Positions 56,436 to 64,000 of a DNA stretch of 64,000 nt are shown piece after piece. The notes under the pieces are model-generated. The model worked only from the letters and a program-made list of their open reading frames with translations, searched no databases and was not told the DNA's origin. The DNA is from Myxococcales bacterium (GTDB lineage Bacteria > Myxococcota_A > Polyangia > Palsa-1104 > JAEUJZ01), in NCBI GenBank assembly GCA_016794505.1, contig JAEUJZ010000092.1:62001-126000 (forward strand). The letters are read 5' to 3'. The number at the start of each line of letters is the position of its first letter. Within the stretch, counting starts at the first letter, position 1. Both the position numbers and the translations under genes were made by a program.

Positions 56436-56981
56436 ATGGCGCTGCGTACCATTGTTCGCTTCCCCAATGCGTTTCTGCGACAGAAGACCCACGAGGTAAA
56501 GATCGTCGACAAGGCGATCCGCTCGCTCGTCGACGACATGATGGAGACGATGTGCGACGTAAGTGGCGCGGGTCTGGCCGCCATCCAAGTCGGCGCGCTG
56601 GAGCGCATCTTCATCATCGACGCGTCGGCAGCCGGCGGCGAGCACACGGACCCGCCCCGCGTCTTCATCAACCCGCGCTTTGAGCTTCTGTCCCCCGAGA
56701 CCGACGTGGCTGAAGAAGGCTGCCTGAGCTTTCCCGGTATCTATGTGCCGGTGAAGCGCTCGCTGAGTGCTCGCCTGCGCTACCTCGATCTCGATGGAAC
56801 CGAGCAGCTTGTCGAGGCCGAGAACTTCTTTGCCCGCGCGCTGCAGCACGAGTTCGATCACCTGGAAAACCGCCTGCTGTTCGATCACGCAGGCGCCATC
56901 AAAAAGCAGATGATCAAGCGCAAGCTGGATCGCATGACCGACGAAGAGGCCATGGAGATCCTGCGCCACACGGGCGAGTAA
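56436..56981 (+). CDS. def: Peptide deformylase
   Basis: 181 residues from ATG 56436. All three motifs are present: GAGLAAIQ (44-51), EGCLS with zinc ligand Cys96, and HEFDH (138-142) with ligands His138 and His142 and catalytic Glu139. It removes the formyl group from nascent proteins. Motif 3 continues as LEN where most enzymes have LxG, and there is an insertion GGEHTD before motif 2. The M16 gene follows 51 nt downstream. Confidence 0.96.
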   Translation: MALRTIVRFPNAFLRQKTHEVKIVDKAIRSLVDDMMETMCDVSGAGLAAIQVGALERIFIIDASAAGGEHTDPPRVFINPRFELLSPETDVAEEGCLSFPGIYVPVKRSLSARLRYLDLDGTEQLVEAENFFARALQHEFDHLENRLLFDHAGAIKKQMIKRKLDRMTDEEAMEILRHTGE

Positions 56982-57032
56982 ACGCACCCGCCTGCGCACC
57001 TGCGCTGGATCCGGCGACCGATCGAGGGCTAC

Positions 57033-59795
57033 ATGAACTGGCTTTCCTACCGCGCCGCGACCCTGGCGATGGCGCTTGTATTGTTTCGATCCGCGAACGC
57101 CGCGCCGCCCCGCGCACCGACGCCCCAGGCTGCACCGCTTACGCTGCGGGATACCGTCGAAGGGGTCGAGCACTACAGCCTGGAAAACGGGCTCTCTGTG
57201 CTCTTGGTGCAGGAGCCCTCGCAGAGCAAGCTCTCGGTCGAGATCGTCTATCGCGTGGGCTCGCGCCACGAAGGAAGCGGCGAAGCGGGCATGGCGCACC
57301 TGCTGGAGCACATGTTGTTCAAGGGCTCGCCGCGGCACCCCGATCCGCGCGCCGAGTTCCAAGCCCACGGCGCCGACTTCAACGCCGAGACCTCGCTGGA
57401 CTACACGGCGTATTACGAGACGCTGCTGGCGACGCCCGAAAACCTGCGCTTCGCCTTGGATCTGGAAGCCGATCGCATGACGCGGGCCCGGCTTGTGGCC
57501 CAGGATCTTTCGCGCGAGTTTTCCGTCGTCCGCAACGAGCTAGAAAACGGCGAGAACTCGCCGCATGAGATCCTGCAGCAGCGGCTCTTGCGCATCGCCT
57601 ATTCGTGGCATGGCTATGGTCGCGACACCATCGGCAGCCGCAGCGATGTCGAAAACGTCCCCATCGAACGGCTGCGGCAGTTCTATCAGGCGCACTATCA
57701 GCCCGATAACGCGACGCTGATCCTCGCTGGAGGCTTCGACAAAGCCATGGCGCTGCGCGAGATCGGTCGCCTGTTTTCGCGCATGCCGCGCCCGACGCGT
57801 CGCCCACCGCCGACGTACACCGTCGAGCCCGTGCAAGATGGCGAGCGCACGGTGCGCGTGCGACGCAGCGGCGACATCTTCGTGCTGGGTCTGGGCTATC
57901 ACAGCGTCTCGGCGGCGGACCCCGACTTCGCCGCGTCGCAGGCCGCTCTGGATGTGCTGTCGCACGAGGGCAGCGGTCGCCTGGATCAAGCGCTGGTGCA
58001 GACGGGCCAGGCCACCAACCTGCAGGCCGAAGCCCTGCACACCGCCGAGCCCGGCATGGCCCTGCTTTCGGTCGATGTCCCCAAGGGGCAGCCGCCAGAC
58101 CGGGTGCGCGATTCCATGCTGACCCTCGTTGAAGAGCTCGGCCAAAAGGGCCCCACTGTCGAGGAGCTACGACGCTTTCAGCGCAGCCAGCGCAAAGAGT
58201 TTCGCCGCATCAGCGCTGACTCGCAGGCCCTGGCTTCCGACTTGGCGCAGTGGGTCGCGGTCGGAGACTTTCGCCTGCGCTACCTGCATCGCGACCGCAT
58301 TGCAGCACTGACGCCCGCCGATGTGCAGCGCTTTGCGGCGCGCTACTTCGTGCCCGACAACCGCAGCCTGGCGGTGTTTGTGCCGACGGACACACCGCAA
58401 AGAAGCCCGCTGCCCGCGACCCCAGATGTCCAAAGAGCGCTCGCCGGCTATCGCGGGCAGGCGGCTCCCAGCGCGGGCGAGGTCTTTGCCGCGACGTTTG
58501 ACAACATCGAGTCACGAACGCAGCGCCTGACGCTCAAGAGCGGCGTGCAGGTGGCGCTTGTGCCCAAGCGCTCACGCGGGCAGCAGGTGGCGGTGGCGGT
58601 GATCCTGCACGGCGGCAGCTTGCAGGCCCTGCGTGGACGGGGTGGTCTGACGCAGCTCTTGGGGCCGATGCTGTCGCGCGGCACCCGGCACAAGACCTTC
58701 GCGCAGATCAGCGATGCCTTCGACGATCTCGACACCGAGCTGCGCCCGCCCGAGCCCAGCTTCTTTGCCTCGACCAGCCCCGATCTGGGCCTGGCGCTTG
58801 AGACCACGCGCGCCCAGCTTCCGGCGACCCTGCGCCTGCTGGTCGAGCTGGTCACCGAGTCGAGCTTTCCCGCCGATCAGCTAGAGCGCGTGCGCAAAGA
58901 GCAGATCGTGCAGGTCGAAAGTCAGCTGCAGCAGCCCGTGGCGCTGGCCGGCACCGCCCTTTTGCGCCGCTTGGCCAGCTATCCCAGCGACGATCCGCGC
59001 TATGTGCCGACGCTGCCCGAGCGCATCCAGCAGCTCTCGACCCCGAGGGCCCCCGACCTGGTGCGCTTTTATCGCGAACACTTTGGCGGGCCACATGCCC
59101 AGATCGCGCTCGTCGGCGACTTCGATCCGCAGGCCGTGACGCAGGATCTGGACGCGCTGCTTTCCGGCTTTCTTGCGGCTCAGCCCTATCAGCGCCTGCC
59201 GAGCCCGGCGCAAAAACACCCTGGCACAGAAGAGACCCTGATCGTCCCCGACAAGCAAGGCGCCGTGGTCCTGTCCGGGCAGAGCCTGTTGGTGTCCGAT
59301 CGCGATGCCGATGCTCCCGCCTTGAGCCTGTTTAACTTTCTGCTCGGCGGGCATGACAACTCGCGCCTGAACACGCGGCTGCGCGAAGAGTCGGGCTTTG
59401 CCTATACCGTGGCCAGCCTGCTTCAGCTCAGCGCGCATGAGCCGAGCGGTACGTTTCTTTTGTTCTTCACCTGCGCGCCGCAGAACGCGCGGCCCGGCCT
59501 AGAGCGGCTGCGACAGGAGCTTGCGCTGCTTTTAGAAAAAGGCCCCACGCCAGCCGAGCTGCGCTTGGCACAGCAGGCCTATCAAAAGCACGTCGAGACC
59601 GCGCTCGCCGACGATCCCGCGCTGGCAGCACGCCTGGCCCTGCGCCTGGAGCAAGGCCGCAGCCTGCGCTTCGATCAAGAACACCTGCGGCGCGTGACAC
59701 AGCTTACGTCCGCCGAGCTCTTGGCTGCGGCGCGACGCCACATCGATCCGCAGCGCTTGGTCACGGTGCTCGCGGGCTCGCTGCCGGCTCGCTAG
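57033..59795 (+). CDS. M16-family zinc metalloprotease, secreted, two-unit
   Basis: 920 residues with a signal peptide (MNWLSYRAATLAMALVLF). The first M16 unit has the inverted zincin motif HLLEH (His89, Glu92, His93) and the acidic partner region. The second unit (about 480-915) lacks the motif, as usual for the non-catalytic half of one-chain M16 enzymes (pitrilysin/PqqL class). It is probably periplasmic, degrading peptides. Its 3' end overlaps the convergent gene by 35 nt. Confidence 0.94.
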   Translation: MNWLSYRAATLAMALVLFRSANAAPPRAPTPQAAPLTLRDTVEGVEHYSLENGLSVLLVQEPSQSKLSVEIVYRVGSRHEGSGEAGMAHLLEHMLFKGSPRHPDPRAEFQAHGADFNAETSLDYTAYYETLLATPENLRFALDLEADRMTRARLVAQDLSREFSVVRNELENGENSPHEILQQRLLRIAYSWHGYGRDTIGSRSDVENVPIERLRQFYQAHYQPDNATLILAGGFDKAMALREIGRLFSRMPRPTRRPPPTYTVEPVQDGERTVRVRRSGDIFVLGLGYHSVSAADPDFAASQAALDVLSHEGSGRLDQALVQTGQATNLQAEALHTAEPGMALLSVDVPKGQPPDRVRDSMLTLVEELGQKGPTVEELRRFQRSQRKEFRRISADSQALASDLAQWVAVGDFRLRYLHRDRIAALTPADVQRFAARYFVPDNRSLAVFVPTDTPQRSPLPATPDVQRALAGYRGQAAPSAGEVFAATFDNIESRTQRLTLKSGVQVALVPKRSRGQQVAVAVILHGGSLQALRGRGGLTQLLGPMLSRGTRHKTFAQISDAFDDLDTELRPPEPSFFASTSPDLGLALETTRAQLPATLRLLVELVTESSFPADQLERVRKEQIVQVESQLQQPVALAGTALLRRLASYPSDDPRYVPTLPERIQQLSTPRAPDLVRFYREHFGGPHAQIALVGDFDPQAVTQDLDALLSGFLAAQPYQRLPSPAQKHPGTEETLIVPDKQGAVVLSGQSLLVSDRDADAPALSLFNFLLGGHDNSRLNTRLREESGFAYTVASLLQLSAHEPSGTFLLFFTCAPQNARPGLERLRQELALLLEKGPTPAELRLAQQAYQKHVETALADDPALAARLALRLEQGRSLRFDQEHLRRVTQLTSAELLAAARRHIDPQRLVTVLAGSLPAR

Positions 59796-61050
59796 GGGTC
59801 AGACGACTCTCGGGCAGAAGCTCGGCCCGCGGCTCGCTGCTCGCTCGCCCGCTGTAATAGCGCCCCGACAAATCGACCGTGTACGCGATGCGCACGGCCG
59901 CCGCGCCCGCAAGCAGCTGCTGGTGCAGAAAGATGCGCTTGCCCGGCGTCGGGATGCGCTGCGTGTACTCGGCATCGGAAAAGGCCTCGCGCGGGGCCAA
60001 GCTGCCGCCTTCCCACTGATAGTTGAACACCGGGGGCAGGTTCAGCGTGACGTACAGGTCGTTGATGTTCCACGACGCAGTGGGAAAGGCATAGTCCAGG
60101 CGACCCGACAGCGCATAGCCGCCTTGGGCTTCTGACAAGACCAGCTCGACCCGCGCCGACTCATCCCCGGCCCGCGCCGGAGACACCTGCACCGCAAGCA
60201 GCCCCTTTTCGATGCGGAACGGGATGCTCGCGCCGTTTAGAAACACCTTTTCCAGCGTCTGTCGCGGCGGCAGCGAAAACTCGACGGGCCGCGTGCCCTC
60301 AAGCTGCATCGTGTACAGCACGCGCAGCAGCCTGCGCCCTTCCAGCGTCGACACCACCGAGGCATGCGCCGCCGTGATGACCGGCTCGATGGGTGGACGT
60401 CGCGCCACCTGCTTTTGCGGGCCGCGATCGCTGCCGCTGCGTTCCCACAGGAGCTCAAAGCGATTGCCCTGCGGGTACAGCGTAAAGCCGTCGCCTTCTT
60501 CGATGCGATCGCCGGTCTGCAGCGAAAACAGGTGGGCATCGAAGCGCAGCTTCAGCACCGACAGCGCCGCCGCGGGATAGCTGATCTCGGCCCGGCGCCG
60601 CGCCCCCACGATCTGCGCCGTCGTCAGAAACGAGACATCAAAGGCATAGGTCGCCGCCTTGTTCGTCAGAAAGCACAGGTAGCCATCGACGACCGCAAAC
60701 ACGCCGTGCTCGACCGTCGGCAGCCGGCTGATGCGCATGGCCGGGTCCTTCTTTACGAGCTTCACCGTCACCCAGCCATCGGCGGCCAGGACCGACAGCT
60801 CGACATGCGCCTGGACATCGACCGCGCCATCCAGAAGCCGCCCCACTAGCTCTAGCTTGCCGACGCTGGCCGCCATCGGTGCGGCCGCTTCTTTGCCATC
60901 CTTCTTTGCTTCGTTTTCGCGGTACAGGCGCAGCACTTCCGGCAAGGGCAAGGTCGCGCTTGGCGGTGTCGGGTTGGCGTGCGCGCTCGGCGACACGCAC
61001 AGGGACGCCCCAAGCAGGGCACAGCCAAGCAGGTTACGCAGTCGGGACAT
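59761..61050 (-). CDS. Secreted protein of unknown function, partner of CreD-like gene
   Basis: 429 residues with a signal peptide ending SPSAHA. The mature part is beta-rich (LELVGRLLDGAVDVQAHVEL, VARRPPIEPVITAAHASVV, YALSGRLDYAFPTASWNIND) with a single cysteine. Its start overlaps the end of the CreD-like gene by 17 nt, so the two are probably one operon and act together at the inner membrane or periplasm. No family recognised. Confidence 0.82.
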   Translation of the reverse strand: MSRLRNLLGCALLGASLCVSPSAHANPTPPSATLPLPEVLRLYRENEAKKDGKEAAAPMAASVGKLELVGRLLDGAVDVQAHVELSVLAADGWVTVKLVKKDPAMRISRLPTVEHGVFAVVDGYLCFLTNKAATYAFDVSFLTTAQIVGARRRAEISYPAAALSVLKLRFDAHLFSLQTGDRIEEGDGFTLYPQGNRFELLWERSGSDRGPQKQVARRPPIEPVITAAHASVVSTLEGRRLLRVLYTMQLEGTRPVEFSLPPRQTLEKVFLNGASIPFRIEKGLLAVQVSPARAGDESARVELVLSEAQGGYALSGRLDYAFPTASWNINDLYVTLNLPPVFNYQWEGGSLAPREAFSDAEYTQRIPTPGKRIFLHQQLLAGAAAVRIAYTVDLSGRYYSGRASSEPRAELLPESRLTPSEPAASPRAP

Positions 61051-62308
61051 GGGCCTCTCCTTCCAGCGTGGGCGCGACGGGGGCGGCTTCGGGCAGCGCC
61101 AGCACGCGATCGATCAGCGCGCGGACGTGTGGACGCGTCGTCAGCACCATCCCGGTGGCGATGAGCGCGACGATTTCGAGCGTATAAATCAGGCCGGTAT
61201 AGCCCTGCAGCACCACCGCGGCCGTCGGCACCACCAGCGACGACGCCAGCAAGCCCACGACATAGCGCGTGGCCACCGCGGGCAGCACGAAGCGCAGATA
61301 GCCCAGGGCCAGACCTCCCGCTGTGGCCAGCGACAACAGCCAGGCGACATAGAAGTTCAGAAACGCCGCCAGATACGCGAGCAGCACGAAGAACAGGGCA
61401 TAGCTCGACGACAAAAGATAGCTCTCGTACATGCGCAGCGGCCGGTCGACGTACAGGCACAGCGCGCACAGACCGGCAAAGAACAAAAGGAACGGCGCCC
61501 AGCCCCGCCGCACCATCGTCGCGATCAGCTGATCGAACGACTTTTCCGATGGCAGGATCACGCCCACGGGAATGCCCGACTGCAGCGAGTCATAGCGCCA
61601 GTCCAGCCACACCTCGTCCCCGTGCGAGCGCGAGGCATTGGCCGGCACCACGCCATCGGGATAGTCGAAGTTTTCGCCGCCGCGGATGTGCATCGAAAGG
61701 TGCAGGTTGCGAACCGGTGCCGCCGGATCCAGCGAGTACGTCAGCGAGTCGAGCCCGCGACCATGGAAGGCGACGCGAAACGCCACCTGCGCCCCCGCCG
61801 AAAGCCGCCCCGTCCACACCAGCTTGTCGCTGCCGTTTTCCAGATCGACCTTGGCCGGCTGCCCGTTCACCGTAAACAGCAGGTTCGACAGCAGCACCTT
61901 GTTCGTCTCAAGCTGGATCGGAAAGACAAAGGCGATGTCGATGTCGCGCGCCTGCTCGTTCTTGGCCGTGTAGTCGCCGCGAAACGTGAAGTCGAAGCCG
62001 GAAAAGTACACTAGGCCGCGCTTGCGATAGTTCATCGTCGCGTCGACCACCACCTCTTGCGACTGCAGCGGCAGCGGCGACAGCGTATTGAACACCGCAC
62101 CGCTTGGCACATAGCGCACCGAGGGGCTCGGCTGCACGATCGGCGCCCCCCAGCGATCCATGACATCGCGGTGCAGCTCGCTGTTGGCAAAGCTCGTGCG
62201 GTCGAGCATCTGGCCCGAGATCACCGAGCCAACCAGAAGCACGATCGCCAAGCTGCCAAGCAGGTGATAGCGGGTCGGAAGCAGCAGCAGGGCCAGCACT
62301 CGTCTCAT
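61034..62308 (-). CDS. CreD-like inner-membrane protein
   Basis: 424 residues; ATG 62308 follows AGGAG. One N-terminal helix is followed by a periplasmic domain of about 240 residues (FDFTFRGDYTAKNEQARDID, VWTGRLSAGAQVAFRVAFHG). Then come about six helices (PFLLFFAGLCALCLYV, YALFFVLLAYLAAFLNFYVA). The layout matches CreD/Cet proteins, linked to envelope stress and colicin tolerance. No CreB/CreC two-component pair is adjacent, so only the family resemblance is claimed. Confidence 0.75.
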   Translation of the reverse strand: MRRVLALLLLPTRYHLLGSLAIVLLVGSVISGQMLDRTSFANSELHRDVMDRWGAPIVQPSPSVRYVPSGAVFNTLSPLPLQSQEVVVDATMNYRKRGLVYFSGFDFTFRGDYTAKNEQARDIDIAFVFPIQLETNKVLLSNLLFTVNGQPAKVDLENGSDKLVWTGRLSAGAQVAFRVAFHGRGLDSLTYSLDPAAPVRNLHLSMHIRGGENFDYPDGVVPANASRSHGDEVWLDWRYDSLQSGIPVGVILPSEKSFDQLIATMVRRGWAPFLLFFAGLCALCLYVDRPLRMYESYLLSSSYALFFVLLAYLAAFLNFYVAWLLSLATAGGLALGYLRFVLPAVATRYVVGLLASSLVVPTAAVVLQGYTGLIYTLEIVALIATGMVLTTRPHVRALIDRVLALPEAAPVAPTLEGEAHVPTA

Positions 62309-62450
62309 TGCGGTCTCCTTCGTTACGGAACGAAGACCAGCCTAGAAATCGACGGTGCAGCAGCGATGGACAGATCAAGGAATGGACAAGGCAGACCTGT
62401 GCAGAACCTGTGCAAAGCCCCGCAAGCGGGCCGTGGCCCCAGCCCGGAGG

Positions 62451-63383
62451 CTAGCCCGGAGGTACGGGCGCTGGGTCGATGGGCGGGGTGGGCTTTTTCT
62501 TGGCGACGATGCGCGACTGCAGGCCGGGCACGTGGTCATCGAGCGCGTCGCGAAACAGGTAATACCCCGCCGCCCGCAGGTCGGAAAAGCGCAGCAAAAG
62601 CAGGCTGGCCAGGCGATCGCGCACGTCAATCTGCGCCTTTGCATCCGCCGACGGCGCGTGTCTGTGCGCGCCCTGCGGCGTAAACAGGCGCAGCACCGTG
62701 CTCGCCGCGTCCGCCGCCTGCTTGGCGTGCTCGCGTCGAATCGGGCTGTTCTTGAGGAACGCCGACTCGTGCTTGGCAAACAGGCTGGCTAGCTCGATGG
62801 CGTCCTTGGCCTGATCGATCGAGCCGTGGCCCTGGCGAATCTTTTCCACCGGCCGCGCCGGGATCAGGCCGCTTGCCGCCAAGGACTCGGCGGCCAAAAG
62901 CAGCTGGCTGCGCAGCGGGCGCAGCGCCGCGAGCAGGCGATTGCGCTCGACTGCCGTGGCAGCCGGCTCGGCACTGCGATCGACCTGGACCGCCGCGAAC
63001 TGCAGCGCCGCCGCAAGCTGCGGCAGATCCCACAGCTCGGCCCAGGGCAGAAGCGGCAGCGCCGTTTCCAGCACGCTTTTCTGCGGTCGCAGCACCGCGA
63101 TCGCTCCCTGGACGTTGTGGGCCGCCAGATCGACATCCAGCCGAAACGGCCGCACCTCGGCTGCCGGCAGCGCCTGCGCCGCCGCCCGATACGCCTGATA
63201 CGCCGACTCACTGCCGATACCAATCCCCGCCCCCACCGCCGGCTGCTTCCCCGCCGGCTGCTTCCCCGCCTTCGCCGCCGGCTTCTTCCCCGCCGGCTTC
63301 GGCGCCGCCTTCTTCGCCGGACTCGGGCTCTTCCCCTTCGCTCCCTTTTTATCCAACCGCTTCGGTTTCTTCGTTTTGGCCAT
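62451..63383 (-). CDS. Helical protein with basic Lys/Ala/Pro-rich tail
   Basis: 310 residues. The first 50 are a histone-H1-like basic repeat tail (KKAAPKPAGKKPAAKAGKQP), with matching short repeats in the DNA at 63240-63310. The remaining 260 residues are mostly helical (KDAIELASLFAKHESAFLKN, DRLASLLLLRFSDLRAAGYY). No motif is recognised. The tail suggests binding to nucleic acid or another polyanion, as in AlgP-like proteins, but this is only compositional. Confidence 0.78.
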   Translation of the reverse strand: MAKTKKPKRLDKKGAKGKSPSPAKKAAPKPAGKKPAAKAGKQPAGKQPAVGAGIGIGSESAYQAYRAAAQALPAAEVRPFRLDVDLAAHNVQGAIAVLRPQKSVLETALPLLPWAELWDLPQLAAALQFAAVQVDRSAEPAATAVERNRLLAALRPLRSQLLLAAESLAASGLIPARPVEKIRQGHGSIDQAKDAIELASLFAKHESAFLKNSPIRREHAKQAADAASTVLRLFTPQGAHRHAPSADAKAQIDVRDRLASLLLLRFSDLRAAGYYLFRDALDDHVPGLQSRIVAKKKPTPPIDPAPVPPG

Positions 63384-63420
63384 GCAACTCCTCCGTTTCA
63401 GTCAGGGTCAAGACGACTGC

Positions 63421-63966
63421 TTATCCAGCCTTTAGCTGCCGTAGGTTCTGCGCCCCCAGCCGCAAGGAAGCGGGCGCCTGCGGATCCTGGGAGCATCGCG
63501 CCAAGCGACTCGCCGCAGCGCGGACCTCCTCAATCGACTTCGGCTTGTAGTCCACCGACTCATCCGTGCTGGGATCCCCGGCACAGCCCCCGTTTTGCAG
63601 GGCGTGTACCCAGGTCTCGATGTGTCGCTTGGGCACCAGAAGACAGACGATCTCCAGACCCTCTGGGGTCTGCTCGATGCAGCACTGGCTGAGCCGAGCC
63701 ACGCGCTGCTGCACCGTCTCGGCATCGGCATCTAGCATGACGATCACCCGCGTCTTCGCCTTGGATCGAGCCCGGCTCATCGCCGCCTTCACCACCTCGG
63801 CGGCACGGGACAGGACGAACGAGAGGCCGCCAGCATGGGCGGGGGGCTCAACCGTATGGATGCAGCGATGCGAGACACCGCTGGCCAACAGCCAGGCGCG
63901 GACAAAGCTGCGCTGCGCCGGGTCTTCCCCCAGCACATAGAACAGCGAGACCTCAGACAGGCTCAT
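63421..63966 (-). CDS. TOPRIM-like protein of unknown function (DUF4276-like)
   Basis: 181 residues. After an N-terminal Rossmann-like strand (VSLFYVLGEDPAQRSFVRAW) comes TRVIVMLDADAETVQQRVAR, with a D-x-D element, and VCLLVPKRHIETWVHAL, where strand-E-T-W is shared with TOPRIM-like nuclease partners of OLD/AAA ATPases. Its ATG lies inside the end of the preceding gene (14-nt overlap), so it is the downstream partner in a coupled pair. Nuclease activity is inferred only. Confidence 0.7.
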   Translation of the reverse strand: MSLSEVSLFYVLGEDPAQRSFVRAWLLASGVSHRCIHTVEPPAHAGGLSFVLSRAAEVVKAAMSRARSKAKTRVIVMLDADAETVQQRVARLSQCCIEQTPEGLEIVCLLVPKRHIETWVHALQNGGCAGDPSTDESVDYKPKSIEEVRAAASRLARCSQDPQAPASLRLGAQNLRQLKAG

Positions 63967-64000
63967 CGAAGAATCCTTGGGCGATCAGATCGGCGACGGG
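63953..64000 (-). CDS. 3' end of gene upstream of TOPRIM-like gene
   Basis: Only the last 15 codons are in the window, reading PVADLIAQGFFDEPV and a TGA stop. It overlaps the start of the TOPRIM-like gene by 14 nt. The other minus-strand frame that I checked meets a stop within this short stretch, which supports coding. By arrangement it may be an AAA/ABC ATPase partner, but that cannot be seen. Confidence 0.55.
   Translation of the reverse strand, partial: PVADLIAQGFFDEPV

Noticed and set aside
1-64000. CRISPR arrays, tRNA or rRNA genes
   Set aside because: None noticed on either strand by reading; the short tandem repeats present have no spacers.

Overview
The window is 64 kb of high-GC chromosomal DNA. 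It carries many secreted or lipidated proteins of unknown role, multi-PAS histidine kinases, a near-consensus sigma-54 promoter, DUF4157 (extracellular contractile injection system, eCIS-type) proteins, a DUF4403-like lipoprotein and a STAND-type NTPase. This mix suggests a predatory or social deltaproteobacterium-like lineage (Myxococcota or a relative). That placement is an inference from gene content only. I saw no rRNA, tRNA, CRISPR array, transposase or integrase.

Layout. 1-9.1 kb: a cut-off HTH protein, an MMPL/HpnN-like RND exporter, a five-PAS HisKA_2 kinase, a secreted Arg/Asp/Glu-rich protein and a REC-PAS-PAS-HisKA-HATPase-REC hybrid kinase. 9.4-17.4 kb: a VWA lipoprotein, a secreted unknown, the topoisomerase IV pair (parC then parE) and a lipoprotein. 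17.5-36.9 kb is the accessory region. It holds two divergent DUF4157 proteins with AT-richer C-terminal halves, a 2OG-Fe(II) oxygenase fused to a seven-blade WD40 propeller, a long AT-rich gap with the sigma-54 promoter, a two-gene operon of giant proteins (1191 and 1520 aa) of unknown function, a phloretin/DAPG-hydrolase-like enzyme with a bicovalent-flavin (BBE-type) oxidase, and an MDR dehydrogenase.

37-43 kb: rph-rdgB; ethanolamine ammonia-lyase eutB-eutC with no microcompartment genes; a decayed AraC-type regulator; a cytochrome P450. 43-49 kb: lipoproteins and small secreted proteins (one with a peptidase S74-like tail), a YbjN-like protein, a MacB/FtsX-like permease, and a CsgG/LpoB-like lipoprotein translationally coupled to a kynureninase-like PLP enzyme. 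49-60 kb: a penicillin-acylase/AHL-acylase-family hydrolase, a STAND NTPase, a DUF4403-like lipoprotein, a GNAT, a peptide deformylase and a double-length M16 protease. 60-64 kb, all on the minus strand: a CreD-like membrane protein overlapping a secreted partner, a basic-tailed helical protein, and a TOPRIM-like protein overlapping the cut-off gene before it.

The most interesting part is 17.5-36.9 kb. The DUF4157 pair looks like modular proteins with a shared N-terminal domain and swapped C-terminal, possibly cell-wall-active, domains. The giant-protein operon behind a probable sigma-54 promoter is the best candidate for an undescribed system. No eCIS sheath, tube or baseplate gene is present, so any delivery machine would have to be encoded elsewhere.
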